Below, in pieces: positions 8,014-17,211 of a DNA stretch of 64,000 bases (its first letter is position 1; each line of letters starts with the position of its first letter). A model generated the notes under the pieces. That model had not been told where the DNA came from, did not search any database, and saw nothing but the letters and a program-made list of their open reading frames with translations. The DNA is from an uncultured Pseudomonadota bacterium (GTDB taxonomy: Bacteria; Pseudomonadota; Gammaproteobacteria; Burkholderiales; Rhodocyclaceae). The stretch covers positions 1-64,000 of the forward strand of contig CAJBDJ010000005.1 of the NCBI GenBank assembly GCA_903951825.1, given 5' to 3'. The translations under genes and the position numbers were made by a program.

Positions 8014-8813
8014 AAAAATCATTGTTCGCGGCTCTGAGCGCTGCCCTGGCCACCCCGGAAATTGAGAAAAAAAGGCTGTTGACCGTCGCCATCGCCACCG
8101 ACTGGAAAGCCGGAGAATACCTCGTCGACATCCCGCAGCAGCCGCAGCTGTATTGCGGGCGACCCGCCCAACCTGAACTCGTCGCCCCCGGCAAAGTGCC
8201 GCAGCGCAACCCGCAAAGTCCTGAAGGTCGCGCCCGCCTGCTGCACGCCATCGCACACATTGAATTTTCGGCGATCAACCTGGCGCTTGATCACGCCGCC
8301 CGCTTTGCCAACATGCCGCATCAGTATTACGCCGACTGGATCGGCGTTGCCGCCGAAGAGGCCGGGCACTTCGATATCCTGCGCCAACGCCTGCAAAGTC
8401 TCGGCCATGATTACGGCGATTTCCCGGCGCACGCCGGGCTCTGGGAAATGGCCGAAAAAACCGCTGGCGACGTGCTGGCGCGCATGGCGCTGGTACCGCG
8501 CCTGCTCGAAGCACGCGGCCTCGACGCGACACCCCCCATTCAGCGCAAACTGGAAGAAGCGGGCGACCACGAATCGGCGCGCCTCCTCGATCTCATTTTG
8601 CGTGATGAAGTCGCCCACGTCGGACTCGGCGACGCCTGGTTTCGCCGCCTGTGCAGCGAGCGCGGCCAGCATCCCGAAAACACTTTCCGCCAACTACTTA
8701 TCGACTTCAAAGCCCCCTGGCCGAGTACACCGATGAATGAAAGCGCCCGCCTCGCCGCCGGCTTTACCGCCGAAGAACTAGCCAGCCTGCGACTTGGCAG
8801 ACCAAGAAAATAG
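8010..8813 (+). CDS. ferritin-like DUF455 protein
   Basis: A 267-residue protein of the DUF455 family, a ferritin-like four-helix fold with a probable diiron site. Candidate metal ligands are in HAIAHIEFSAINLALDHAARF, AAEEAGHFDILRQRL and LRDEVAHVGLGDAWF, i.e. several E/D-x-x-H motifs on successive helices. No signal peptide. Members are often only named ferritin-like; enzymatic activity is not established. The ATG at 8010 overlaps the stop of the aldo/keto reductase (ATGA), so the two are translationally coupled. A 7-bp inverted repeat (8821-8827 with 8840-8846) follows the stop but lacks a T-run. Confidence 0.85.
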   Translation: MKKSLFAALSAALATPEIEKKRLLTVAIATDWKAGEYLVDIPQQPQLYCGRPAQPELVAPGKVPQRNPQSPEGRARLLHAIAHIEFSAINLALDHAARFANMPHQYYADWIGVAAEEAGHFDILRQRLQSLGHDYGDFPAHAGLWEMAEKTAGDVLARMALVPRLLEARGLDATPPIQRKLEEAGDHESARLLDLILRDEVAHVGLGDAWFRRLCSERGQHPENTFRQLLIDFKAPWPSTPMNESARLAAGFTAEELASLRLGRPRK

Positions 8814-9128
8814 GGTACAGATCGCGATCAATCATTCGTTCGCGATACACCAACCCTGCCAAACACTGCGTCCAATGCAGCGACTACCGAGCAATGCGCT
8901 GTCCGCCGGTATCCAGCCGCCGGCAAATCGAGTAAACTAATAATATCAATGCGTTGATAAAGCGCCCGCAGGTCTTTCGAAGCAGCCCCCGTCGTTCTTG
9001 TTTGCAGGTTCACCACATTGATTCGCCCCCGGCATGGCTGCATCGGGGAACTCAGGTCGCCCGACCTTCGGGCCAATCCGTCGCCGGCCATGACAAAGTC
9101 CAATAGCGGCGACGATGAAAGGAACAGC
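8814..9128 (+). promoter_or_regulatory. 315-base leader/intergenic region of the DEAD-box helicase gene
   Basis: No gene is visible here. It contains: an inverted repeat ATCGCGA/TCGCGAT (8821-8846); an AT-rich patch at about 8930-8946 with TAATAT as a possible -10; a dyad TATCAA-TGCG-TTGATA (8944-8959); and two mutually exclusive hairpins near the gene, AGGTC/GACCT (9054-9067) against GCCCGA/TCGGGC (9059-9073). An AAAGGA ribosome site precedes the start at 9129. A long structured 5' leader is common for cold-induced helicase mRNAs, but regulation here is inference. Confidence 0.4.
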
Positions 9129-10976
9129 ATGTCATCCACTGAGGCCACCACCGCTCAGAGCTTTGCCGATCTCGGCTTAAGCGCTTCACTTCTCAAAACA
9201 CTCACTGATATCGGCTACGAAACTCCGTCGCCGATTCAAGCCGAGTGCATCCCCATCCTGCTGCAAGGTCGTGACCTGATCGGTCAGGCGCAAACCGGAA
9301 CCGGCAAAACGGCAGCCTTTGCCTTGCCCCTGATGGAACAGATCGACGTCAAGGTGACCCGGCCGCAAGCGCTCGTCCTGACGCCGACGCGCGAACTGGC
9401 GATTCAGGTCGCCGAGGCGCTGCAAAGCTACGCCAAGAACCTGCCGGGTTTTCACGTGCTGCCGATCTACGGCGGCCAAAGCTACACCATCCAGCTCAAG
9501 CAACTGGCACGCGGCGCCCATATCGTGGTCGGCACGCCGGGGCGGGTGATGGATCACATCGAACGTAAAACGCTCAATCTCGATCACCTGAAAACCATGG
9601 TGCTCGACGAAGCTGATGAAATGTTGCGCATGGGTTTCATCGACGATGTCGAATGGATTCTTGAGCGGACGCCGGCTCAACACCAAACCGCCCTGTTCTC
9701 GGCCACCATGCCGGAGCAGATTCGCCGTGTCGCGCAAAAATATCTGGTCGAGCCGCGCGAGATCAAGATCAAGTCAGCGACCACCACGGTTGCCGCGATC
9801 CGTCAGGTTTATTGGCAGGTTTCCGGGATGCACAAGCTGGACGCGCTGACCCGCATTCTCGAAGTCGAGGACAATTTCGACGCGGCGATCATCTTCGTGC
9901 GCACCAAAAATGCCACGGTTGAACTGGCCGACAAACTTTCTGCCCGGGGTTATGCCGCCGCCGCACTCAATGGCGACCTCAACCAGCAAATGCGCGAGCG
10001 GGTCATCGAGCAGTTGAAATCCGGCGCACTCGACATTGTCGTGGCCACGGATGTTGCCGCCCGCGGCATCGACGTCCCGCGTGTCAGCCATGTCGTCAAT
10101 TACGACATCCCTTACGATACCGAAGCCTACGTGCACCGCATTGGCCGCACCGGCCGTGCCGGACGCACCGGCAACGCCATTTTGTTCGTTGCCCCGCGCG
10201 AGGTCAGCATGTTGCGCAGCATCGAACGCGCCACCCGTTCGCCGATTGCGCCGCTGACCTTGCCGAGCCGCGCCGATGTGACCAACAAGCGGGTCACCGA
10301 CTTCAAAGCCAGCGTCGCGGAAGTCTTGAACGCTGAAGGGCTCGACTTCTTCTCCAACATCGTCTCGCAAATTGCCGAGGAGCAGAACGTCAGCGCCGAG
10401 GAAGTAGCGGCCGCCCTGGCGATGATGTTGCAAAAAGGCAAGCCCTTGCAGATACCCGGCGAAGACCCCGCCCCGCCGCGCCCGATGCCCGCCGGTGACG
10501 GCCGGCGTCCGGGCGGTTTCGGCGAGCGTGAGCGCAAGCCGCGCACTGAAGAGCGCGGCGACAATCGCCCGCGTTTCGATGATCGCGCCGGCAAGCCACG
10601 TTTTGAAGGCGGCGGTGACAGTCGCCCACGGTTCGAAGACAAGCCGCGCCGCGCCGTGACTGCATCAAGCGAGATGATCCGTTATCGCATTGATGTCGGC
10701 CGCGATCATGGCGTTCAGGTCAAGGACATCGTCGGTGCGATTGCCAACGAAGCCGGTATCGAAAGCCGTTTCATCGGCCGCATCGGCCTTTACGACGAAT
10801 CGAGCACCGTCGAACTGCCGGCCGGTATGCCGGCCGAAGCAGCCAATGCCTTGAAGCGTACCCGCGTGCGCGGCGTGCCGATCAACATGCGTCCGGATGA
10901 AGGTCGTCCGGACGATGGGGGTGAGCGCAAGTTTGACGGCGAACGCAAGTTCAAGAAAAAGCCGGCCACCCACTGA
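9129..10976 (+). CDS. deaD: DEAD-box ATP-dependent RNA helicase, DeaD/CsdA type
   Basis: A 615-residue RNA helicase acting in ribosome assembly, mRNA decay and cold adaptation. Motifs in order: Q motif (FADLGLSASLLKTLTDIGYETPSPIQ, residues 12-37), Walker [24 protein letters not shown] in VLDEADEML, SAT, and the C-terminal RecA domain with VATDVAARGIDVPRVSHVVNYD and [10 protein letters not shown]. An Arg/Gly/Pro-rich linker (about 450-515) leads to a DbpA-type RNA-binding domain (YRIDVGRDHGVQVKDIVGAIANEAGI) and a basic tail. The ATG at 9129 has an AAAGGA site; the earlier in-frame codon at 9018 lies in the leader and is less likely. Distinct from the shorter RhlE at 51385-52662. Confidence 0.94.
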   Translation: MSSTEATTAQSFADLGLSASLLKTLTDIGYETPSPIQAECIPILLQGRDLIGQAQTGTGKTAAFALPLMEQIDVKVTRPQALVLTPTRELAIQVAEALQSYAKNLPGFHVLPIYGGQSYTIQLKQLARGAHIVVGTPGRVMDHIERKTLNLDHLKTMVLDEADEMLRMGFIDDVEWILERTPAQHQTALFSATMPEQIRRVAQKYLVEPREIKIKSATTTVAAIRQVYWQVSGMHKLDALTRILEVEDNFDAAIIFVRTKNATVELADKLSARGYAAAALNGDLNQQMRERVIEQLKSGALDIVVATDVAARGIDVPRVSHVVNYDIPYDTEAYVHRIGRTGRAGRTGNAILFVAPREVSMLRSIERATRSPIAPLTLPSRADVTNKRVTDFKASVAEVLNAEGLDFFSNIVSQIAEEQNVSAEEVAAALAMMLQKGKPLQIPGEDPAPPRPMPAGDGRRPGGFGERERKPRTEERGDNRPRFDDRAGKPRFEGGGDSRPRFEDKPRRAVTASSEMIRYRIDVGRDHGVQVKDIVGAIANEAGIESRFIGRIGLYDESSTVELPAGMPAEAANALKRTRVRGVPINMRPDEGRPDDGGERKFDGERKFKKKPATH

Positions 10977-10999
10977 TCGAGCGCGCCACACCAGACCAG

Positions 11000-11021
11000 G
11001 AGCCACGAGATTTCGTGGCTC
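11000..11021 (+). terminator. hairpin after deaD, possible terminator
   Basis: A perfect 9-bp stem (11000-11008 with 11013-11021, loop GATT) lies 23 bases after the deaD stop. It is not followed by a T-run, so it may be a weak terminator or an mRNA structure at the 5' end of the feo transcript. One possible TTG start of feoB (11022) directly abuts the stem, which speaks against that start. Confidence 0.45.
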
Positions 11022-11066
11022 TTGTGCACTGAAACAGCAGGCTCCATCCCTAGCGAGAAACTCACC

Positions 11067-13004
11067 TTGACGACCACCCCGAACGCCATTCTTCTCGTTG
11101 GTCATCCCAACGTCGGCAAGTCGGTTCTTTTTCACCGGCTTACGGGGTCTTATGTCAATGTTTCCAACTATCCGGGAACCACCGTCGAAGTCACCCGCGC
11201 CAGCGCCCGCTTCGATCCCGAGGTAATTTTGCTCGATACCCCCGGCGTTCTCTCTCTGCCCTCGCGCAGCGACGACGAACGCGCCACCATGCGCGCCCTG
11301 CTCGGCGAAAGCACGCGCTGCCTGGTGCAGGTGGGCGACGCCAAAAATTTGCGCCGCACGTTAACCTTGACCGCACTGCTCGCCGAACTCGGGGTGCCGA
11401 TGGTATTGGCGCTCAACATGCACGACGAAGCCGCCGCACGCGGCGTCATTGTCGACATTCCCGCACTCTCCAAGGAACTCGGCATCCCGGTAGTTGCGAC
11501 GGTTGCCACCGGCGGCGAGGGGATCAGCGAATTGACCGGCCAACTGAACCGCCCACAAGCGCCGCAAGTGCTGCTGCGCTACGACGCCGAATGCGAACAA
11601 GCCATCACCCATACCGCCGCTGCCATCAGCCGCCTTGCTCCGCACCCGCAATTGGCAGCGCGCGGTCTGGCGATCCTGTTTCTGGGTGGCGATAGCGAAG
11701 TTACCGGTTGGCTGTCCACGCAAGCCGGCGAACAATTCGCCGAACTGAAGGCGCTGCGCGAAGCGGCGGAAGCGCGTGGCAATCACAAGCTCGGTGCCCT
11801 CCTCGCCCGCGAACGTACCGAGGCAGCAGATGTTTTGGCAAGCAGCACGATCCGCCGCGCCGCCCGCAGCAGTCCACTGCTCTCGCAGCGGGTCGGTCAA
11901 TATGTGGTTGATCCACTGTGGGGAATGCCGATTTTGCTCGGCATGTTGTATCTCGTTTATCAGTTTGTCGGCGTCTTTGGCGCCACGACACTGGTCGGAC
12001 TACTGGAAAAAAACCTCTTTGAGGGCATCCTCAACCCGGCCGTCACTGATGTTGTGAACGCAATGATCCCTATCCCCTGGCTGCAGGAAATGCTGGTCGG
12101 CCCCTATGGTTTATGGACAATGGGCATGACCTACGCGCTGGCACTGATCCTGCCCATCGTCAGCACCTTCTTTCTTGCCTTCGGCATTCTTGAGGACTCC
12201 GGCTACCTGCCGCGCCTGACCGTCATTGCCAACCGCCTGTTTGCCCAGATCGGTCTCAATGGCCGCGCTGTTCTGCCGATGGTGCTCGGTCTCGGCTGCG
12301 TGACGATGGCCACCCTCACCACCCGCATCCTGCATAGTCCGCGCGAGCGAATGATCACTATCTTCCTCCTGGCACTGGCGATTCCCTGCTCGGCTCAACT
12401 GGGCGTCGTACTCGGTATGCTCGGCGGCGTTTCCTTTACTGCCGTCCTCATCTGGGCCTTGGCGATGCTCGGCATCCTCATGCTGGCCGGCTTCCTCGCC
12501 GCCAAACTGATTCCCGGCCGGCGCATTCCGCTGGTTACCGAATTGCCGCCGATGCGCCTGCCGGTGCTCGGCAACGTGCTGAAAAAAACGGCAGGGCGGC
12601 TGCAATGGTATTTGATCGAAGTGATCCCGCTTTTCCTGCTCGGCACCTTCATCATGTTCGCCCTCGATCAGTCCGGCTCCCTGCCGTGGATCATCGAAAC
12701 CGGTGAGCCGCTGGTTTCCGGCTGGCTCGGCTTGCCGAAAGAAGCGTCAGCCGCCTTCGTCATGGGGTTCCTGCGCCGCGATTTTGGCGCTACCGGCCTC
12801 TTTGCCATGGCGCACACGCTCGATCCGATTCAGGCGGTGGTCGGCATGATCACCATCACCCTGTTCGTTCCCTGTTTTGCCAGCCTGATGATGATGGTCA
12901 AGGAACAGGGAGCGAAAGTTGCGCTCTCCATGGTCGCCGTGATTGTTCCTTTCGCCTTCTTGATCGGCGGCCTGTTCAACATGGTGCTGCACGCCCTGTG
13001 GTAA
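11067..13004 (+). CDS. feoB: ferrous iron transport protein B
   Basis: About 645 residues; inner-membrane Fe(II) importer with an N-terminal GTPase. G1 is GHPNVGKS (residues 12-19), the switch region NYPGTTVEVTRA, G3 LLDTPGV, G4-like ALNMHDEA. The membrane part shows the paired Gate motifs: FGILEDSGYLPRL..GLNGRAVLPMVLGLGCVTMATLTTR and, late, PKEASAAFVMGFLRRDFGATGLF, with conserved Cys in GLGC and IPCSAQ. It is somewhat shorter than the roughly 770 residues of E. coli FeoB. No ATG fits: I favour TTG at 11067 after GCGAGAA; TTG at 11022 is possible. FeoA follows 7 bases later, an inverted order relative to the usual feoA-feoB. Confidence 0.9.
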   Translation: MTTTPNAILLVGHPNVGKSVLFHRLTGSYVNVSNYPGTTVEVTRASARFDPEVILLDTPGVLSLPSRSDDERATMRALLGESTRCLVQVGDAKNLRRTLTLTALLAELGVPMVLALNMHDEAAARGVIVDIPALSKELGIPVVATVATGGEGISELTGQLNRPQAPQVLLRYDAECEQAITHTAAAISRLAPHPQLAARGLAILFLGGDSEVTGWLSTQAGEQFAELKALREAAEARGNHKLGALLARERTEAADVLASSTIRRAARSSPLLSQRVGQYVVDPLWGMPILLGMLYLVYQFVGVFGATTLVGLLEKNLFEGILNPAVTDVVNAMIPIPWLQEMLVGPYGLWTMGMTYALALILPIVSTFFLAFGILEDSGYLPRLTVIANRLFAQIGLNGRAVLPMVLGLGCVTMATLTTRILHSPRERMITIFLLALAIPCSAQLGVVLGMLGGVSFTAVLIWALAMLGILMLAGFLAAKLIPGRRIPLVTELPPMRLPVLGNVLKKTAGRLQWYLIEVIPLFLLGTFIMFALDQSGSLPWIIETGEPLVSGWLGLPKEASAAFVMGFLRRDFGATGLFAMAHTLDPIQAVVGMITITLFVPCFASLMMMVKEQGAKVALSMVAVIVPFAFLIGGLFNMVLHALW

Positions 13005-13011
13005 GCCTTTG

Positions 13012-13275
13012 ATGCCAAGCAAACCCGAAGCACGCCTGCCGCTTGCTTTCATTCCTCCCGGATCAATCGTTCGCCTGGTCGCTTTTGGCGACGAAATTGA
13101 TCCGCTGCAACGCGAGCAACTGACAGCCTACGGTCTCGCCGAGCGCCGACCGATCAAGGTGCTGCAACAACGCCCGATGACCGTTATCCTCGCCGACGAG
13201 GTTGAACTCGCGCTTGAGCACGCCGTTGCCCGTTACATCTGGGTAGAAAAAACCAGGGCGGTGGCCGCCCCTTGA
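13012..13275 (+). CDS. feoA: FeoA-domain protein
   Basis: An 87-residue small cytosolic SH3-like protein that assists FeoB in Fe(II) uptake. The pattern PGSIVRLVAFGDEIDPLQREQLTAYGLAERRPIKVLQQRPMTVILADEVELALEHAVARYIWV matches FeoA: two beta-rich halves, a central leucine-rich turn with the loop residues LTAYGL, and a C-terminal strand that corresponds to the usual RxxA..I.V ending. The ATG at 13012 lies 7 bases after feoB. The gene ends 28 bases before the convergent selD and no terminator is visible there. Confidence 0.85.
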   Translation: MPSKPEARLPLAFIPPGSIVRLVAFGDEIDPLQREQLTAYGLAERRPIKVLQQRPMTVILADEVELALEHAVARYIWVEKTRAVAAP

Positions 13276-13303
13276 GCAGTTTTTACCCGCTCGCATGAAA
13301 TCC

Positions 13304-14350
13304 TCAAATAACGTCGACGCCGGCCTCACCGGCGCTCAGTTCGCCAATGACCGAAACCTGGCTGAATCCCTGTTGAAGAAAAATGGAGAGCACCTCGGTC
13401 ACGCTCTCGGGTGAGCAGGAGACCAATAAACCACCGGAAGTTTGTGGATCGGTGAGCAACGCCTGTTCAACATCGGCAAGCCCGGCCGCCAGCCTGACAT
13501 GCTCCTTCAGGCTTCTCCAGTTGCGCCCGGAAGCGCCGGTCACATAGCCCGCCTCGGCAAGTTCGCGGGCTCGCGGCAACATCGGCAAATGGGAAAAATC
13601 AACCCGCGCCCGCAAGCCGCTGCCCTGGCAAACTTCCATCAAGTGACCGAGCAGACCAAACCCGGTGACATCGGTGAGCGCATGGACGCCGTCGAGGCAT
13701 CCGAGTAGCGGGCCCGGCGTATTCAAGCGGGTCGTGCTGGCGATCATCGCCGCGTAATCCGACTCGTGCAGCTTGTCCTTTTTCAGCGCCGCGCTATAAA
13801 CGCCGACCCCCAGCGGCTTGCCGAGTATCAGCTTGTCGCCCGCCCTGGCTGATGAATTGCGCCGCACATGCCGGGGATTGACGAGACCAATCGCCACCAG
13901 ACCGTAAATCGGCTCTACCGAATCAATGGTATGGCCGCCGGCAATCGGAATCCCGGCCGCCCGGCATACCGACTCCCCGCCAGCGAGAATTTGGGCAATC
14001 GTATCCACCGGCAAGACGCTCACCGGCATTCCCACCAGGGCGAGGGCAAAAAGCGGCGTGCCGCCCATCGCATAAACGTCGGAAATGGCATTGGTCGCCG
14101 CAATGCGACCGAAATCAAAGGGGTCATCGACAATCGGCATGAAAAAATCGGTCGTCGCGACAATCGCCTGCTGCGGGTTGATTTCATAAACCGCCGCATC
14201 GTCGCTACTCTCGGTGCCGACCAGCAACTGCGGCGGAACGAGGTCGCCGGCCGCGCCAGCCAATATTTTTTGCAGGATGTCGGGTGCAATCTTGCAACCG
14301 CAGCCGCCGCCATGCGAGAGCTGCGTCAATCTGATTTTTTCATCGCCCAC
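13304..14350 (-). CDS. selD: selenide, water dikinase (selenophosphate synthetase)
   Basis: Makes selenophosphate from selenide and ATP, the selenium donor for selenocysteine-tRNA or 2-selenouridine synthesis. The glycine-rich active-site loop SHGGGCGCKIAPDIL has Cys in the catalytic position, so it is the Cys (not Sec) form. The AIRS-like fold follows: SSDDAAVYEINPQQAIVATTDFFMPIVDDPFDFGRIAATNAISDVYAMGG and LTDVTGFGLLGHLMEV. I chose the GTG at 14350, about 7 bases after GGAGA, giving 348 residues without overlapping copZ; an ATG at 14395 is the alternative. No selA, selB, selC or mnmH is in the window. Confidence 0.94.
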   Translation of the reverse strand: MGDEKIRLTQLSHGGGCGCKIAPDILQKILAGAAGDLVPPQLLVGTESSDDAAVYEINPQQAIVATTDFFMPIVDDPFDFGRIAATNAISDVYAMGGTPLFALALVGMPVSVLPVDTIAQILAGGESVCRAAGIPIAGGHTIDSVEPIYGLVAIGLVNPRHVRRNSSARAGDKLILGKPLGVGVYSAALKKDKLHESDYAAMIASTTRLNTPGPLLGCLDGVHALTDVTGFGLLGHLMEVCQGSGLRARVDFSHLPMLPRARELAEAGYVTGASGRNWRSLKEHVRLAAGLADVEQALLTDPQTSGGLLVSCSPESVTEVLSIFLQQGFSQVSVIGELSAGEAGVDVI

Positions 14351-14366
14351 GGGCTTCTTCTCCAAA

Positions 14367-14573
14367 TTATTCAGCGTCAAATCCGGCCGCTTCAATCGCT
14401 CCCAGCAATGCGCTGCGCGCTATCCGTTGCGGGTCAAAAACAACGTGCGCCTCGCCGCTATCCAGCGACACCTCGGCACTGGCAACGCCGTCGAGGGCGC
14501 TCAAGACGCCGACAATATTGTTAACACACCCCTGGCAACTCATGCCAGCGACCTTGATCAGCGTATTTTCCAT
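14367..14573 (-). CDS. copZ: copper chaperone, heavy-metal-associated domain (CopZ-like)
   Basis: A 68-residue single HMA domain with the metal-binding motif GMSCQGC (Cys 13 and 16) and the ferredoxin-like beta-alpha-beta-beta-alpha-beta pattern (VKVAGM..NNIVGVLSALDGVASAEVSLDSGEAHVVFDP...LLGAIEAAGFDAE). It should bind Cu(I) in the cytosol and pass it to the ATPase encoded just upstream, 3 bases away on the same strand. The ATG at 14573 follows GGGAG; a GTG one codon earlier is possible. The gene order copA-copZ suggests one copper homeostasis unit. Confidence 0.9.
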   Translation of the reverse strand: MENTLIKVAGMSCQGCVNNIVGVLSALDGVASAEVSLDSGEAHVVFDPQRIARSALLGAIEAAGFDAE

Positions 14574-14576
14574 CAC

Positions 14577-16772
14577 CTACTCCCTCTGCATGAACGGACG
14601 CCAGCGCTTCAACAATAACGAGTTTGAGACCACCGACAGCGAACTCATGGCCATCGCCGCCCCGGCAAAAACCGGGTTGAGCATACCGAAAGCCGCCAGC
14701 GGAATTCCCGCCACATTGTAGATAAAGGCAAAAAACAGATTCTGGCGAATTTTGTTCAGGGTGACATGCGACAGATCAATCGCATCGACAACGCCATTCA
14801 AATCACTGCCGATCAGCGTCAGATCAGCCGCCTCGATCGCCGCATCGGAACCGGCACCGAGCGCAAAACTGACATCCGCAGCGGCGAGCGCCGGCGCATC
14901 GTTGATGCCATCGCCAACCATCGCCACCAGACCGTCGGCTGTGCGCAATTCGGCGACGGCCAGCGCCTTGTCGCCGGGGAGAACGCCGGCACGAAATTCG
15001 TCAATCCCGGCCTCGGCGGCAATCGCTGCCGCCGTAGCCGCGTTGTCACCGGTCAGCATGACGACGCGGATTCCACGCGCCCGCAAACGCTGAACAGCCT
15101 GCTGCGAAGTCGGGCGCAGCGCGTCGGCAATACCGATAATCGCCAAAAGTTGCTCCTCGTCGCTCAGCACCACCACCGTCTTTCCGGCTGCCTGCAAGGC
15201 CAGAATCCGCTCATCGGCGGCCGCCCCCAGCCAATCGGCCGCGCCCAGACGCAACTTGCGCCCAGCTATTTCGCCGGACACGCCACGTCCGGCAAGCGCG
15301 ACAAAATCAATGACTTTTTGATCATGGAGCGCCGCCCGCGAAAGCCCCTCACGCGCCGCAGCCGCCGCCAGAATTGCCCGCCCCAGCGGGTGTTCCGAGC
15401 CCTGCTCAAGCGCCGCGGCGAGGCTCAGTGCGGCCTCCTCGGCGATTCCCGGCGCCATCAGGTCGGTGACCTGCGGCTGCCCTTCCGTCAACGTCCCCGT
15501 CTTGTCAACAGCGACGACGCGGATTCGCTCGGCTCGCTCAAGCGCTTCGGCATTACGCACCAGAATACCGGCGCGGGCGCCCTGCCCGGTACCGACCATG
15601 ATGGCCGTGGGTGTCGCCAAACCGAGTGCACAGGGGCAGGCGATGACCAGCACCGCCACCGCATTGATTACGGCTTCCGCCAGTTGTCCGGAATAAAACC
15701 ACCAGCCGGCAAAAGTCAGCAAGGCAATGGCGCAAACAACCGGCACGAAGACGGCAGAAATGCGATCAGCCAGACGCTGCACCGGCGCCTTCGAGCCCTG
15801 TGCCGCGCCAACCAGGCGAATAATCCCGGCCAGCAGGGTTTGCTCGCCAACCCCCGTCGCCCGGCAACGCAGGGCGCCGTGGCCGTTGCGGGTTGCCGCA
15901 AAAACCTTGTCGCCGGCACGTTTGCCGACCGGCATACTCTCGCCGGTCAACATCGCCTCATTAACCGACGAGTCGCCATCGAACACCTCGCCATCAACCG
16001 GCACGCTCTCGCCGGCGCGAACCATGAAAACATCGCCCGGCATCAAGACATCAACCGGCACCTCCAGCCACTGCCCGTCGCGCTCGACACGAGCGGTTTT
16101 TGGCTGCAAACGGATCAGCGCCTCAATCGCTTCCGAGGTTTTGGCGCGGGCGCCGGCTTCCAGCAATTTGCCCATGAGAACCAGGGTGATGACAGCTGCC
16201 GCGCCCTCAAAATAGACGTGCTGATCGAGGCCAAAAACCGTCACGACGGCGGAAAACCCCCAGGCCATGCTGGTTCCCAGAGCGACCAGCAGGTCCATGT
16301 TGGCGCCGCCGCCGCGCAAGGATTTCCAGCCACCATCGTAAAAACGCCAGCCGATCCAGAACTGCACCGGCGTCGCCAGAAGCAGCTGCAACCAGCGTGG
16401 CAGCTCACGGTGAGCGCCCGCCTCGCCGAACATGAACAGCATCTGCCCAAGCAAAGGCAAGGTCAGCGCCGCAGCAATCCAGAAGCGCCTCAAGTCGCGG
16501 CGGTAAACGCGCAATTTTTCGGCCTTTTCACGGGTTCGCGTCTGGCCATCAACCCGCGTTGCGCCAAAGCCGGCTTTGGCGACGGCGGCAATCACCATCG
16601 CTTCGTCAGCACTACCTGAAAGACGTACCCGCGCCCGTTCTGCCGCCAGATTGACATTTGCCTGCATACCCGGATGGCGATTAAGCACTTTTTCCAAACG
16701 CGCCGAACAGGCGGCGCAGGTCATGCCGCCTATCGCAAACTCAACAACGCGACCCGCCGCAACCTCGCTCAC
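14577..16772 (-). CDS. copA: Cu(I)-translocating P1B-type ATPase
   Basis: About 731 residues, eight membrane helices. N-terminal HMA domain with GMTCAAC (Cys 19 and 22); phosphatase motif LTGESMPV; membrane Cu site CPC in [15 protein letters not shown]; phosphorylation site DKTGTLTEG; hinge [16 protein letters not shown]; and the P1B-1 signature in helices 7-8 ([18 protein letters not shown] and [14 protein letters not shown]). This predicts Cu(I) export. The preferred GTG start at 16772 overlaps the usp stop as GTGA; a GTG at 16793 is the alternative. Its neighbours (DsbD_2 protein, hemN, fnr) resemble a CcoI neighbourhood, so supply of copper to a cbb3 oxidase is an alternative role. Confidence 0.95.
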   Translation of the reverse strand: MSEVAAGRVVEFAIGGMTCAACSARLEKVLNRHPGMQANVNLAAERARVRLSGSADEAMVIAAVAKAGFGATRVDGQTRTREKAEKLRVYRRDLRRFWIAAALTLPLLGQMLFMFGEAGAHRELPRWLQLLLATPVQFWIGWRFYDGGWKSLRGGGANMDLLVALGTSMAWGFSAVVTVFGLDQHVYFEGAAAVITLVLMGKLLEAGARAKTSEAIEALIRLQPKTARVERDGQWLEVPVDVLMPGDVFMVRAGESVPVDGEVFDGDSSVNEAMLTGESMPVGKRAGDKVFAATRNGHGALRCRATGVGEQTLLAGIIRLVGAAQGSKAPVQRLADRISAVFVPVVCAIALLTFAGWWFYSGQLAEAVINAVAVLVIACPCALGLATPTAIMVGTGQGARAGILVRNAEALERAERIRVVAVDKTGTLTEGQPQVTDLMAPGIAEEAALSLAAALEQGSEHPLGRAILAAAAAREGLSRAALHDQKVIDFVALAGRGVSGEIAGRKLRLGAADWLGAAADERILALQAAGKTVVVLSDEEQLLAIIGIADALRPTSQQAVQRLRARGIRVVMLTGDNAATAAAIAAEAGIDEFRAGVLPGDKALAVAELRTADGLVAMVGDGINDAPALAAADVSFALGAGSDAAIEAADLTLIGSDLNGVVDAIDLSHVTLNKIRQNLFFAFIYNVAGIPLAAFGMLNPVFAGAAMAMSSLSVVSNSLLLKRWRPFMQRE

Positions 16773-17200
16773 TTGACCAACAGCACCGGACACGTCGCCA
16801 AATGAAGTACGCGCGTCGCCACCGAGCCCATCACCATGCTCACCAGGGCGCCGCGCCCGTGGGCGCCGATGACGATCAGGTCACTTTGCAAATCGCTCGC
16901 CAGCCTGGCGATCACTTCGGCCGGCTGGCCGACATGAATATGCGTGGTGTAACCACAGCCGGCCGCGTCGAGCCGCGCCTGCACCGGCGTCAATTGCACC
17001 TGGCTTTCCTCGCGGTAATAGTCGTGCAAGGTCTCTTTGCCGATGTGCGCCTGCACCCGACCGATAGGCACCGGCGGCTGAACATGCAGGAGGTGAAGCG
17101 CGGGAACGTCGCGCAACCAGGCAAGGTAAGCGAGGAGACTATCCGCGGCACGCAGCGAACATTCCGAACCATCAACTGCCAATAGAATTTTCATGCTCAT
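16769..17200 (-). CDS. universal stress protein family
   Basis: A 143-residue cytosolic UspA-fold protein. It begins [21 protein letters not shown] and ends with the ATP-binding signature [34 protein letters not shown], i.e. G-x2-G-x9-G(S/T), so nucleotide binding is expected. The ATG at 17200 follows AGGAGG at 7-base spacing. It lies between the DsbD_2 protein gene (11 bases upstream) and copA (overlapping), so it is a member of the copper-related operon. A specific role is not known. Confidence 0.92.
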   Translation of the reverse strand: MSMKILLAVDGSECSLRAADSLLAYLAWLRDVPALHLLHVQPPVPIGRVQAHIGKETLHDYYREESQVQLTPVQARLDAAGCGYTTHIHVGQPAEVIARLASDLQSDLIVIGAHGRGALVSMVMGSVATRVLHLATCPVLLVK

Positions 17201-17211
17201 TGGTATTCCTC

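Noticed and set aside
11022-11066. TTG at 11022 as the start of feoB
   Set aside because: It abuts the hairpin stem and has no Shine-Dalgarno at proper distance; 11067 is preferred, though not proven.
14766-16619. 617-residue plus-strand frame antisense to copA
   Set aside because: Long only because of biased third positions; composition is rich in Arg/Gln/His and copA on the other strand is unambiguous.
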